A stretch of 49,375 nt of DNA from Akkermansiaceae bacterium (GCA_903906515.1 CAIVKO010000227.1:1-49375); one strand, 5' to 3'; positions 1 to 8,734 are shown, counted from the first letter of the stretch. Notes: a model not told the origin generated them from the letters alone. Translations and numbers: made by a program.

Positions 1-1587
1 CAGGCGTCGGAGGCGCGGTGCTGGTTGAAAGTGCCGGCGAATCAACCGCCCTTGAAGGATGTGCGGATTTCCCTCGGATCGGTGACCAACGCGTCGTGGG
101 TGAAGGACCCGGCCATTCGCGATCGCCAGTCGGACGTCATGTTTCCTGTCCGTTGGTGGTCGTGGAATGAAACGGTCGTCGAGTTCACTCCGACCTACGA
201 CGGGCCGCTGGAATTGGTACTTTGCGGACCATGGCAGGCGGACAAGGGCAACACGATTTTTCGTCAGGAAATTCTTTGGGACGAGATCAGCGCGACGGGT
301 GTCACAATTCAGAATGGCGGATTCGAAACACAGGAAACCCAAGGTCCGGCAGCTTGGATATCGACCGGAGTCGCCTATCCCGCGCCGGATGCCTGGCCGC
401 TCAAAGGCACCAAGCCGCTCACGGGAAGCCACCTCGCCACTACGTGGCACAACCGCACTCTCAGCCAAACCCTCCAAGTGAAAGCCGGAAAACCGGTGAG
501 CTTGCGTCTGCACGCCAAAGCCGCCACACCTCCGGATTTTGTCGCGCCTAAAGCCCTCGGCAACGCAACTCCCGCGCACCGTGCGCTCGCCCGCATGAAG
601 CGCGGCGTGAACTTCGGTAACGGTTGGGAAGCCAATCCGGCATGGAAACTCGTTTTCACCCCGGAAGACATTGATCACATCGCCGATCAGGGGTTTGACC
701 ACATCCGCGTGCCGGTTGGATTTCACTTTTATCTCAAGCAAGGCAAGGATGGCATGGAGTTGTCGAAGTCCTTCTTGGATGAACTCGAACCGGTGCTGCG
801 CCGCGCGCTGGATCGGAAACTCACGGTGCTGTTGGATTGGCATCATTTCAACGATCTCACCACTGCGCCGGATCAAAATCTCTCACGTTTCATCGCCGGA
901 TGGGAATGTATCGCCCGCCACTTCAAATCATGGCCGTCGGGTTTGTATTTCGAGTTGCTCAATGAGCCGCATGACGCGATGACCACCGAGGTTTGTAATC
1001 AAATCTATCCGAAAACCATCGCTGCCATCCGCCGCATCGATCCCGCCCGGATCATCGTCGCAAGTCCCGGATCATGGGGCGGTATCAACGAGCTTGAAAA
1101 ACTGCGCCTGCCGGATGACGACGACCGGATCATCGTCACGGTGCATTGTTACGAACCGTTCCATTTCACCCATCAGGGAGCAGGATGGGTCGGATTCCAG
1201 GCGTTGAAAGGCGTCATCTATCCGGGGCCTCCGGCGACACCGCTGCAAGTGCCTGAATCGCTCAAGGGAAATCCCGGTGTGTGCCAATTCATCGAATCCT
1301 ACAACACGCTTCCCGCCGATAGAAATCCGTGCAGCGCCAAATCAGTCCGACTGATGCTCGATGCGGTCCAAGCCTGGTCGATTGAATTTGGAAGACCCGT
1401 GCACCTCGGTGAGTTTGGTGCCCACAACATCGGCGATGACGCCAGTCGCGGCCGCTATCTTCACGACGTGAAATCCCTAGCCGAGGAACGCAAGATTCCA
1501 TGGACACTCTGGGAGTGGAAATCCAGCTTCGGTTATTGGGATCCGAAAACGAATCAACCGCGATTCCGTGCTGCTTTGTTCGAATGA
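1..1587 (+). CDS. GH5-family glycoside hydrolase (5' end outside window)
   Basis: The reading frame is open from the first base, so the first in-frame TTG at 25 is probably not the true start and the gene is 5'-partial. Counting from 25, residues about 1-185 form a beta-rich non-catalytic region, and about 190-520 match the (beta/alpha)8 cellulase fold of glycoside hydrolase family 5. The acid/base glutamate is seen in ELLNEP (E314) and the nucleophile in HLGEFG (E463); the conserved DWHH and VHCYEP strands lie between them. Known GH5 enzymes cleave beta-1,4 glucans, mannans and related chains; the exact substrate cannot be read here. The N-terminal region could be a carbohydrate-binding or structural domain. 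Any signal peptide would lie upstream of the window. It precedes sugar-related genes (truncated MocA-type oxidoreductase, ThuA-like protein). Confidence 0.9.
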   Translation, partial: QASEARCWLKVPANQPPLKDVRISLGSVTNASWVKDPAIRDRQSDVMFPVRWWSWNETVVEFTPTYDGPLELVLCGPWQADKGNTIFRQEILWDEISATGVTIQNGGFETQETQGPAAWISTGVAYPAPDAWPLKGTKPLTGSHLATTWHNRTLSQTLQVKAGKPVSLRLHAKAATPPDFVAPKALGNATPAHRALARMKRGVNFGNGWEANPAWKLVFTPEDIDHIADQGFDHIRVPVGFHFYLKQGKDGMELSKSFLDELEPVLRRALDRKLTVLLDWHHFNDLTTAPDQNLSRFIAGWECIARHFKSWPSGLYFELLNEPHDAMTTEVCNQIYPKTIAAIRRIDPARIIVASPGSWGGINELEKLRLPDDDDRIIVTVHCYEPFHFTHQGAGWVGFQALKGVIYPGPPATPLQVPESLKGNPGVCQFIESYNTLPADRNPCSAKSVRLMLDAVQAWSIEFGRPVHLGEFGAHNIGDDASRGRYLHDVKSLAEERKIPWTLWEWKSSFGYWDPKTNQPRFRAALFE

Positions 1588-1602
1588 CGGGTCTCGGGAA
1601 AT

Positions 1603-2391
1603 CTAGATGATTTCCTCCTTCACTGGATCCCAGCGGACCTGTCGTTTCTGCTTGTATGCCTCCATCGACATCAGCAGCGTGGCGGTCTCGATGAAGGCCT
1701 CGTCCTCGTTGCACTGCGGTTTTTCACGGGTGCGCACGCAGTTGAGGAAATCATCGAGGTGGTCGGGCTTGCGGTGTTCCTTGCCGGCCGTGAAGAAGAA
1801 TTTCGGTTTGGGCTGCGGATAGACGGTCGGCTTGTGTGCGTTTTCGTCGTTGTAAATCTCGAACTGCGCGGCGTTCTGACCGATGGTGTCGAAGATGATT
1901 CGCCCGTTCCGTCCGATGTATTCCGGTGCTTGGGCACGTCTCGAATTCATGCAGCCCTCGAAAACCACCGAGCAGTTCTGTTTCTCGAAAACATAACTCG
2001 ATATCCATGTATCCGGGACTTCGCGGTCGTCTTTCCAAAAAGCATTGTGGGCGTGGGTGCCGCAGGTTTCTGGAATACCGTAGCGCAACACGGACTGGAT
2101 GTGATCCATTTCGTGCGAGAGTAGGTCGCCTGCCTGGCCGGTGCCGTATGGCCAGTAGCACCGCCAATGCCAGAAGTGCCGCTCGTTGAATTCGATCTCC
2201 GGAATCTCGCCCAGCCAGTGTTTCCAGTCGAGGTCCTTGATGACGGATTGTGGATCAGGTCGCACATAGTTGCCGAAGTCGCCATACCAGCGCCACGGTG
2301 CTCTCTCGGGAGTTCCTTGAAAAAACCGGCCGACGTTGATCAAGGTGATGTCACCGATGGCACCGTCCTGGATCATCTTGCGGTCCCTAGA
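1603..2391 (-). pseudogene. Gfo/Idh/MocA oxidoreductase, C-terminal remnant
   Basis: The 257 residues from the first ATG (2376) match the C-terminal catalytic/dimerisation half of Gfo/Idh/MocA oxidoreductases of the Planctomycetes/Verrucomicrobia type: IQDGAIGDI is the usual linker after the dinucleotide-binding domain, followed by WRWYGDFGNY, WHWRCYWPYGTGQAGDLLSHE and a C-terminal DFLNCVRTREKP motif. The whole N-terminal Rossmann domain (roughly 130-150 residues, with the GxGxxG NAD(P) motif) is missing. Only five codons upstream of the ATG there is an in-frame TAA (2392-2394). Homology stops just where an inverted-repeat-bounded segment begins (2382). Without the cofactor domain this should not be an active dehydrogenase. 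It could still be expressed as a fragment, but I read it as a 5'-truncated gene. Confidence 0.75.
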
Positions 2392-2581
2392 TTATGGAGC
2401 ACCAGAACCAGCGCTGACAACGGGTGTGAATTCGGGAGTAAGTCATGGCTATCGGCATTCAAACCACTGAAACGCTGAGGACCACTGAGAAAACTGAATT
2501 TTGAAACTCTTCCCAGTGCCTTCAGCGGTTCTCAGTGTTTCAGTGGTTAAATCTTCCTATTATTTTCCTAGTGTAGGGACC
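2382..2581. repeat. 200-bp segment bounded by inverted repeats, with internal hairpin
   Basis: An 8-bp perfect inverted repeat, GGTCCCTA at 2382-2389 and TAGGGACC at 2574-2581, bounds exactly 200 bp. Inside it a long hairpin is formed by 2462-2483 and 2527-2548 (left arm starts AACCACTGAAAC; arms agree at 20 of 22 positions). The segment begins at the point where the neighbouring MocA-type gene loses similarity. It carries no gene that I can support. It may be a small mobile palindromic element or scar. The remaining intergenic stretch 2582-2694 shows nothing recognisable apart from the start region of the ThuA-like gene. Confidence 0.5.
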
Positions 2582-2694
2582 CTGCCGCTGGTCGGCGGCA
2601 TTTGATCCATGGCTTTTGCCAATGGATGGGTTTGCATTGTCAGACGGGAAACAACCGGGTAAGAATTCACCGGCAATATCCCTATCTAACAATC

Positions 2695-3717
2695 ATGAAG
2701 GCATTCTCCCTGAAACTACTCGCCATGAGTCTCCTCACCGCCGCCACTGCTCCGGCCAAAGACTGGGGCACTTACGAGGGTAAGTCCGGCCCTGGTGAAG
2801 GCAAACACATCGTCTTCCTGGCGGGTGACGAGGAATACCGATCCGAGGAGGGGTTGCCGATGCTGGCGAAGATTCTTTCCCAGCGCCACGGTTTCAAATG
2901 CACGGTCCTTTTTTCCATCAACAAGGATGGGGTCATCGATCCCAACACCAAAGACAACCAACCGGGGATGGATGCTCTGGATACGGCAGATCTATGTGTC
3001 ATCCTGCTACGTTTCCGCGATTGGCCGGATGCCCAGATGAAACACTTCGTGGATTACTATCTCGCGGGTAAACCGTTCATCGCCCTGCGCACCAGTACCC
3101 ATGCCTTCGCTTACGGCAAGGACTCGACCAGCCCTTACGCGAAGTTTGGTTTGAAGAGCAGTGAGTGGAAGGGCGGCTTCGGTAGACAAGTGCTGGGTGA
3201 AACGTGGCTGGATCACTGGGGTAACCACAAATTCGAAGCCACGCGCGGAATCATTGAAACCACGGCGAAAGACCATGCGATTCTTCGAGGGGTCGAAGAC
3301 ATTTTTGGAAACACAGATGTCTATGAAGCCCATCCGCCATCTGATGTTAGAGTGCTGGTGCGCGGTCAGGTTCTCAAGGGTATGAAACCCCATGACGAGC
3401 CTGCCGATTACCGGAGGAAAACCAAAACGGGTATCGAGCAGGGCGTCAACGATCCAATGCAGCCGGTTGTCTGGGTGCGTGAGAACAAGAATGAGTCTGG
3501 CAAGGTGAACAAGATCGTCACCACCACGATGGGATCCTCCACGGATCTTCAGAGTGAAGGTTTGCGGCGTCTCCTCGCCAACGCCGCTTACTGGACGGTC
3601 GGGCTCGAATCAAAGATTCCCGCCAAAGCCAACGTGGATTACGTCGGCGAATTTCAACCGTTGATGTACGGCTTTGATGGCGGGAAAAAGGGAATGAAAC
3701 CTGCGGATTTCGAATAG
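2695..3717 (+). CDS. ThuA-like domain secreted protein
   Basis: 340 residues. The ATG at 2695 is chosen because it gives a clean signal peptide (MKAFSLKLLAMSLLTAATAPA, cleavage near residue 22-24); the frame is open further upstream but that part looks random. From about residue 38 the sequence follows the ThuA (trehalose utilisation-like, class I glutamine amidotransferase-like fold) family: HIVFLAGDEEYRSEEGLP, a long YYLAGKPFIALRTSTHAF motif, and a C-terminal ANAAYWTVG helix. ThuA-like proteins in Planctomycetes and Verrucomicrobia usually accompany Gfo/Idh/MocA oxidoreductases and are thought to act in sugar catabolism; a precise reaction is not established. Here the neighbouring oxidoreductase is broken. 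It converges on nrdA with only 12 bp between the stops. Confidence 0.85.
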   Translation: MKAFSLKLLAMSLLTAATAPAKDWGTYEGKSGPGEGKHIVFLAGDEEYRSEEGLPMLAKILSQRHGFKCTVLFSINKDGVIDPNTKDNQPGMDALDTADLCVILLRFRDWPDAQMKHFVDYYLAGKPFIALRTSTHAFAYGKDSTSPYAKFGLKSSEWKGGFGRQVLGETWLDHWGNHKFEATRGIIETTAKDHAILRGVEDIFGNTDVYEAHPPSDVRVLVRGQVLKGMKPHDEPADYRRKTKTGIEQGVNDPMQPVVWVRENKNESGKVNKIVTTTMGSSTDLQSEGLRRLLANAAYWTVGLESKIPAKANVDYVGEFQPLMYGFDGGKKGMKPADFE

Positions 3718-3729
3718 AAGTAGAGTTGA

Positions 3730-6700
3730 TCACTGACACGCCTCACACGTGCCGCCGTTGAGCATGGCATCCAGTGAGCAGGCGTTTTTCTCCTCGGCGG
3801 TGTATGTGGGTTTTTCGGCGGAGCCGCCCATGTGGCCGCGGAGGTCCTTTTTCACGTCGATGGTGGATTTCTCGATGTTGGAGGCTTGGAGCGTGCGGAG
3901 GTAGTAGGTGGTCTTGAGGCCTTTGTCCCAAGCGCGGCGATACATGTGGGAGAGCGTCTTGAGGTCCGGTGTGGCGAGGAAGAGGTTGACCGATTGCGAT
4001 TGGTCGATCCACTTCTGGCGGCGGGCGGCGGCGTCCACGATGTATTCGTGGCCGATGCCGAAGACGGTCTTGTGCTTGAGTTTGAGAGCTTCCGGGATGT
4101 CGTCGATGGCGTCGAGCTCGCCGTCGAAATACTTGAGTTGGTCGAGCATTTCCTGGTTCCAGAGGTCGGCCTTTTTCAGGTCCTTGACGAGTTCCGCATT
4201 GAGCACGATGAAATCGCCGGAGAGGTTGGATTTCACATAGAGGTTCTTGTAATTCGGCTCGATGCAGGGCGTGGTGCCCATGATGTTGGAGATCGTCGCG
4301 GTCGGTGCGATGGCGAGCACGTTGGAGTTGCGCATGCCGTGTTTGGCGATCTTTTCTCTAACGACGGACCAGTCCATCTTGCCGCCGCGCGGGACGTCGA
4401 TCTTGCGGTCGCGTTCGTCTTCCAGCAGGTCGACGGTGTCCTGTGGCAGAAGCCCGCGGTCCCACTTGGAACCCTTGTAGGTCGAGTAGGGGCCGACCTC
4501 GGCGGCGAGGTCGCTGCTCGCACTATAGGCATAGTAAGCGATGGCTTCCATCATCTCGTCGTTGAACTCGACCGCAGCGTCGGAGGCGAAGGCGAGGTTG
4601 CGTTTGTAGAGGGCGTTTTGCAGGCCCATCACGCCGAGGCCGATCGGGCGGTGGCGGGAGTTCGCGGTTTTGGCTGCGGTGGTCGGGTAGAAGTTGATGT
4701 CGATGACGTTGTCCAGCGCGCGGATGGCGACGGTGATGGTCTCCTTGAGCATCTCGTGATCGATGGCTCCATCACGGGTGATGTGGGAGTCCAATACGAC
4801 CGAGCCGAGGTTGCAGACGGCGGTTTCCTCGTCGGAGGTATTGAGCGTGATCTCGGTGCAGAGGTTGGATGAATGAATGACGCCGCAGTGGTCCTGCGGG
4901 GAGCGCACATTGCATGGATCCTTGAAGGTGATCCATGGGTGGCCGGTTTCGAAGACCATCTTGAGCATGGATTTCCAGAGTTCGAGCGCGGGGAACTGGC
5001 GGGACCAGATCTTGCCATCGGCGGCCATGGCTTCGTATTCGCAGTAGCGTTGTTCGAAGGCCTTGCCGTAGAGGTCGTGGAGGTCGGGCACTTCGTTTGA
5101 GCGGAAAAGGGTCCAGTTGCCGCGGTCTTCCATGCGTTTCATGAAAAGATCGGGGATCCAGTTGGCGGTGTTCATGTCATGGCAGCGGCGGCGTTCGTCG
5201 CCGACATTCTTGCGGAGTTCGAGAAAGTCCTCGATGTCGTTGTGCCATGTTTCAAGATAGGCACAGCCGGAGCCGCGGCGTTTGCCGCCTTGATTGACGG
5301 CGACGAGCTGGTCGTTGTGGAGTTTGAGGAAGGGGATGATACCCTGCGACTCGCCATTGGTGCCCTGGATGTAGCCGCCGGTGCCGCGGACGGCGGTCCA
5401 TGAACCACCGAGGCCGCCGGCCCACTTGGATAGAAACGCGTTTTCGGCGATGCCGCGGATCATGATCGATTCGATGGAGTCGTCCACCTTGTAGAGGTAG
5501 CAGGACGAGAGTTGCGAGTGTAGCGTGCCGGAGTTGAAGAGGGTGGGGGTGGACGAACAGAACCGGCGGCCTTTGTAGAGGTTGTAGAGGCGGATGGCCC
5601 ATTCGTCGCGCTTGGTTTCCTCTTTCTTGAAAAGGCCCATGGCGACGCGCATCCAGAAGAACTGCGGGGTCTCGACACGGCGTGGCTTGCTACCGGTTTT
5701 ATCGACGATCAGGTAGCGGTCGTAGAGAGTTTGGATGCCGAGGTAGTCGAAGTCGAGGTCGGCGGTGGGATCGAAAGCCTCGGCGAGCTTGTCGAGGTTG
5801 TAGTTTTCTAACAAATCCGGATGAAGGCGTTTGATGGCGACACCGTGTTTGAGGTAGGATTTGAAAGCCACCTTGTGGGCGTTTTTCAATTTGTCGATGC
5901 CGTCCTTGAGAATACTCCAATCGAGCACTTCCTCGTAGATGTAGGAGAGCAGGATTCGCCCCGCGAATTTCGCGAAGTCGGCGTCCTTTTCGATGAGGGC
6001 CTTGGCGTTGAGGATGATGGTGTTTTTGAGGTCCTTCTCGGAGATTTCGCTGCCGACGGAGCGGCGGAGTTCGCGGTCGATCTCGGCTTCGGGCATGGCG
6101 AGGTCGAGGCCGATGGAGGCGTAGGCGATGCGTTTCTTGAGCTCTGTGCCGTCCCAGAACGAGGATTGGCCGTCCTCGGTGGTGACGGTGACCATGAACT
6201 CCTGGTTCGGATCCTCGGCATTGGCTTCGGCTTCCTCGCGAAGGCGGGAACGCTGGGCGCGGTAAAGGATGTAGTGCTCGGCGGCCTTGAAGTGGCCTTG
6301 GCGCATGAGTTCCTCCTGAACCATGTCTTGGACGTCCTCAATGTGGACGAATGAGGAATCACCACGGCGGATGCGTTCGGTAACACCCTTGGCGATGTCG
6401 ATGGCGGGCTCAGGATTGGCCTTGATGGTGAGGAAGGCTTTTCTAACGGCGATCTCGATCTTGGTTTCGGACCATGGTACGACGTTCCCGTTGCGCCGGA
6501 TGAGCCGGACGGGAAGCGTCTGCGGGCCTGCGTTCACATCGACGCTGCCGTGTTTCTCCATTGAACGGCGGAAGGCGAGGGACTTGGCGACATCGTAGGC
6601 TTCGTTTTCGAGCAGGGCCTTTTCGATAAGCAGATAGAGGTCGGCTTCCGACAGGCGCAAGCGGCCACCTTCGTCGAGGGATTTGGTCAGCGCGTTGGAA

Positions 6701-7002
6701 ACGCTGTGGGCGACGTCTGAGACGAACTGGCGGTTTTTCTCGGTGAAAATCGAAGTTTCATCGGTGCGGCGGGAGATGAGGAGGTCGGTGAGGGAATTGC
6801 CGATCGCGTCTGCGACATCTTCTAACGAGAAATGGCTGTCGGTGGTGCCGCGGGTGACGATGATGTCGGAAATGGGAGCGCGCCTGTCCGTGGGAAGGAC
6901 CTCCCGCCACGAGTATCCGCGGTCACTAGGTGCGAGGGAGAAGCGGTCGGTGATGACTTGCTTGAGGATTTGGTCTTCTGCGGGATCGATGGAGTGATAC
7001 AT
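3730..7002 (-). CDS. nrdA: Ribonucleoside-diphosphate reductase, large (alpha) subunit
   Basis: 1090 residues from the ATG at 7002. Reduces ribonucleoside diphosphates to deoxy forms with NrdB, in the cytoplasm. Visible hallmarks: LSSCYLYKVDDS (first active-site Cys), NLCTEITLN near residue 713 (thiyl-radical Cys and catalytic Glu), AVCNLGS (second active-site Cys), and the C-terminal redox pair in GGTCEACQ. The N-terminal third holds three ATP-cone-like units at roughly residues 45-140, 163-255 (LIRRNGNVVPWSETKIEIAV) and 270-370; the first and third look diverged. This is much longer than E. coli NrdA (about 760) and resembles chlamydial NrdA. The frame is open to an earlier ATG at 7122, but that extension translates the palindromic repeat at 7043-7138, so I prefer 7002. 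It lies 148 bp downstream of nrdB. Confidence 0.95.
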   Translation of the reverse strand: MYHSIDPAEDQILKQVITDRFSLAPSDRGYSWREVLPTDRRAPISDIIVTRGTTDSHFSLEDVADAIGNSLTDLLISRRTDETSIFTEKNRQFVSDVAHSVSNALTKSLDEGGRLRLSEADLYLLIEKALLENEAYDVAKSLAFRRSMEKHGSVDVNAGPQTLPVRLIRRNGNVVPWSETKIEIAVRKAFLTIKANPEPAIDIAKGVTERIRRGDSSFVHIEDVQDMVQEELMRQGHFKAAEHYILYRAQRSRLREEAEANAEDPNQEFMVTVTTEDGQSSFWDGTELKKRIAYASIGLDLAMPEAEIDRELRRSVGSEISEKDLKNTIILNAKALIEKDADFAKFAGRILLSYIYEEVLDWSILKDGIDKLKNAHKVAFKSYLKHGVAIKRLHPDLLENYNLDKLAEAFDPTADLDFDYLGIQTLYDRYLIVDKTGSKPRRVETPQFFWMRVAMGLFKKEETKRDEWAIRLYNLYKGRRFCSSTPTLFNSGTLHSQLSSCYLYKVDDSIESIMIRGIAENAFLSKWAGGLGGSWTAVRGTGGYIQGTNGESQGIIPFLKLHNDQLVAVNQGGKRRGSGCAYLETWHNDIEDFLELRKNVGDERRRCHDMNTANWIPDLFMKRMEDRGNWTLFRSNEVPDLHDLYGKAFEQRYCEYEAMAADGKIWSRQFPALELWKSMLKMVFETGHPWITFKDPCNVRSPQDHCGVIHSSNLCTEITLNTSDEETAVCNLGSVVLDSHITRDGAIDHEMLKETITVAIRALDNVIDINFYPTTAAKTANSRHRPIGLGVMGLQNALYKRNLAFASDAAVEFNDEMMEAIAYYAYSASSDLAAEVGPYSTYKGSKWDRGLLPQDTVDLLEDERDRKIDVPRGGKMDWSVVREKIAKHGMRNSNVLAIAPTATISNIMGTTPCIEPNYKNLYVKSNLSGDFIVLNAELVKDLKKADLWNQEMLDQLKYFDGELDAIDDIPEALKLKHKTVFGIGHEYIVDAAARRQKWIDQSQSVNLFLATPDLKTLSHMYRRAWDKGLKTTYYLRTLQASNIEKSTIDVKKDLRGHMGGSAEKPTYTAEEKNACSLDAMLNGGTCEACQ

Positions 7003-7042
7003 GAGATTTGTGAATGCGGGAGGTTTTTGGAGAGAGGAATTT

Positions 7043-7138
7043 TTGTAGCGGCGGTCTATGACCGTCGGTGCATTTGGGTAGAGAATGTTGTGTTTGCGTT
7101 TTTCATTGGCATCGACGCTCATAGAGCGACGCTACAAG
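7043..7138. repeat. Palindromic repeat family A, copy 1 (between nrdB and nrdA)
   Basis: Left arm begins TTGTAGCGGCGGTCTATGAC at 7043; right arm ends GAGCGACGCTACAAG at 7138. The arms are reverse complements at about 22 of 25 positions, and each arm holds its own small hairpin (CGGTCTATGACCG and CGCTCTATGAGCG). The same element occurs at 37184-37292 and 44828-44926, with a half copy at 48963. In this copy an out-lying ATG at 7122 extends the nrdA frame through the element. It could act as an mRNA-processing or stabilising hairpin between nrdB and nrdA. Confidence 0.8.
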
Positions 7139-7150
7139 CGATTCTTTGAC

Positions 7151-8239
7151 TCACAGCTCATCATCATGCACTGCGCCGAGGGCGGAGGCTTTCTGATACT
7201 CGGTGACGCGGCCTTCGAAGAAGTTCGTTTCCTTTTTAATGTCCATCATTTCGGCTAGCCATGGGAAGGGATTCGTGGTGCTCGTTTGGAGTGGGGCAAG
7301 TCCGCATGAGGTGAGGCGGCGGTCGGCGATGTAGTCGATGTAGGTTTCGAAGTCGGTGGCGTTGAGGCCGATGCCGGCGACGGGCAGGCAGTCGCGGATG
7401 AATTTCTTCTCGAGGCGGATGCCCTCGGCCATGGTGGCGCGGAGGTCTTCCTTGAACTCATCGGTCCAGATGTCCTGGTTTTCGGTGATGAGATCCATGA
7501 GCAGATTGCGCAGTAGTTCGATGTGGTTCGATTCGTCGCGCAGCGTGTAGCGGAACATCGAGCCGATGCCGGGGAACTTGTTCTGGCGGTAGAGGCTGAG
7601 GACCATGCCGAAGAGGCCGTAGAACTGGGTGCCTTCCATGCACTGGCCGAAGAGGAAAATGTTCTTGGCGAGGGCTTGTTTGTTGGCGGTTACAGTTAGA
7701 TCGATGTCTCGGCGCAGTGCTCTACTGTTAGATACGACGTAGTGGTTTTTCTCCTTGATGGTGGGGATGTCCTCGAACATCGCCTCGCACTCGTGGGGAT
7801 TGAGACCGATGGAGGAAAGCATGTAAACCAGACTGTCCGCGTGGATATTTTCCTCGTGGGCGTGGCGACCGAGCACGAGCTTGAGTTCGGGTGCGGTGAC
7901 GAGTTCGCGCACGACGTGGAGGATGTTGTCGCCAACGATGCCTTCGGCAGCGGAGAAATATCCGATGCCCATCTTGATGATCCAGCGTTCGCCATCGGAG
8001 ATTTCATCGGAGCGCCACTGTTCGATGTCCTTCTGCATCGTAATGTCCTCGGGCTCCCAATGGTTGTTCTTCATCGTCTTGTAGAGATCGTAGGCCCACT
8101 GGTATTTGAGCGGCAGGATGTTGAAGAACATCGTGTCGCGGCCGTTGATGACTTTTTTCGCGGCGAAGGCTTGTTCGGCTTTGTCCCGATCAAGGGTGAA
8201 GGTGCGGTCTCCGAGGGTGATTGTGGTGGTGGCGGACAT
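7151..8239 (-). CDS. nrdB: Ribonucleotide reductase small (beta) subunit, tyrosine-less class Ic-like
   Basis: 362 residues, ferritin-like fold, supplies the oxidising cofactor for NrdA. Metal ligands by motif: E99 (FSAAEGIVGDN), E130 and H133 (HEENIHADSL), E202 (CMEGTQ), E236 and H239 (RDESNH). The radical tyrosine normally four residues after the first histidine (E-x-x-H-x-x-x-Y) is Leu137 here, and the first ligand is Glu instead of the Asp of E. coli NrdB. Chlamydia trachomatis NrdB also has Glu at this ligand and Phe at the tyrosine position, and the C-terminus (NFFEGRVTEYQ) is almost the same as in that protein, so a Mn/Fe class Ic-type cofactor is the best inference. Gene order is nrdB then nrdA, probably one transcript. 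Confidence 0.95.
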   Translation of the reverse strand: MSATTTITLGDRTFTLDRDKAEQAFAAKKVINGRDTMFFNILPLKYQWAYDLYKTMKNNHWEPEDITMQKDIEQWRSDEISDGERWIIKMGIGYFSAAEGIVGDNILHVVRELVTAPELKLVLGRHAHEENIHADSLVYMLSSIGLNPHECEAMFEDIPTIKEKNHYVVSNSRALRRDIDLTVTANKQALAKNIFLFGQCMEGTQFYGLFGMVLSLYRQNKFPGIGSMFRYTLRDESNHIELLRNLLMDLITENQDIWTDEFKEDLRATMAEGIRLEKKFIRDCLPVAGIGLNATDFETYIDYIADRRLTSCGLAPLQTSTTNPFPWLAEMMDIKKETNFFEGRVTEYQKASALGAVHDDEL

Positions 8240-8343
8240 GGTTTGGGAAGAATACAGAGAGGTTGAAAATGTTAAATCGCGCGAATGCGCAGCGTTGTTA
8301 AGACTACAGATTCTCTAGGAGAGCGGCAAACAAATTTTGCTCA

Positions 8344-8383
8344 TGTGGTATCCACAAATTATTCACAATACCATATATTGTGG
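8344..8383 (-). promoter_or_regulatory. nrdBA control region: two DnaA-box-like sites and an NrdR-box-like site
   Basis: TTATTCACA at 8359-8367 fits the DnaA-box consensus TTATNCACA exactly, and GTATCCACA at 8348-8356 differs only in the first base; the two are in the same orientation 11 bp apart. Overlapping them, ATACCATATATTGTGG (8368-8383) agrees with the NrdR-box consensus at 13 of 16 positions, and CACAATA/TATTGTG (8364-8370, 8376-8382) is a perfect inverted repeat. TGTGG/CCACA (8344-8356) is a second one. Both DnaA and NrdR are known regulators of nrd operons in other bacteria. The sites lie 105-145 bp upstream of the nrdB start. No convincing -35/-10 pair was found. Confidence 0.5.
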
Positions 8384-8654
8384 TTTTGAGGTTGTGTTTA
8401 CTATGTAAAAAGCTCGCCGGATCTAGGGCTCTTGAAGGTATGCGAAAAAATACGCATTAAGCTCTGGGGGTGAAGAAATATTCAGTTTGTTAGATCTGGA
8501 TGATCGTGAGGAGGAAATTTCAAAAAACTTCTTTGAGTTTGCTTAATCAAACGGGAGCAAGTGGGGGTTGAGCATACAAACCATTGATAAAGAGGGATAA
8601 AAATCTCACAAAAGATCAAAAAGATGCCGAATTTGGATTGTGGCCCATGAGGTG
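8384..8654. other. AT-rich intergenic stretch without a recognised gene
   Basis: Between the nrdBA control region and the terminator of the M42 peptidase gene. It is A/T-rich for this window. Frames crossing it give no plausible protein, and apart from possible promoter-like AT tracts I see nothing in it. Confidence 0.4.
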
Positions 8655-8689
8655 CAAAAAAAGCCCCTTCCAAGGGATGGAAGGGGCTT
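8655..8689 (-). terminator. Rho-independent terminator of the M42 peptidase gene
   Basis: On the minus strand AAGCCCCTTCC (8689-8679) pairs perfectly with GGAAGGGGCTT (8671-8661) across a 7-nt loop and is followed by a run of T (8660-8655). It lies about 45 bp beyond the stop codon of the peptidase gene. Confidence 0.85.
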
Positions 8690-8734
8690 GATGAAAGGAA
8701 AGTGCTTTTTTCCCGATGTTTGACGTTGGGCCGG

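Noticed and set aside
3832-4872. 346-codon open frame on the plus strand, Val/Glu/Asp-rich
   Set aside because: Antisense to nrdA. Composition is the mirror of its codons and no family features are present.
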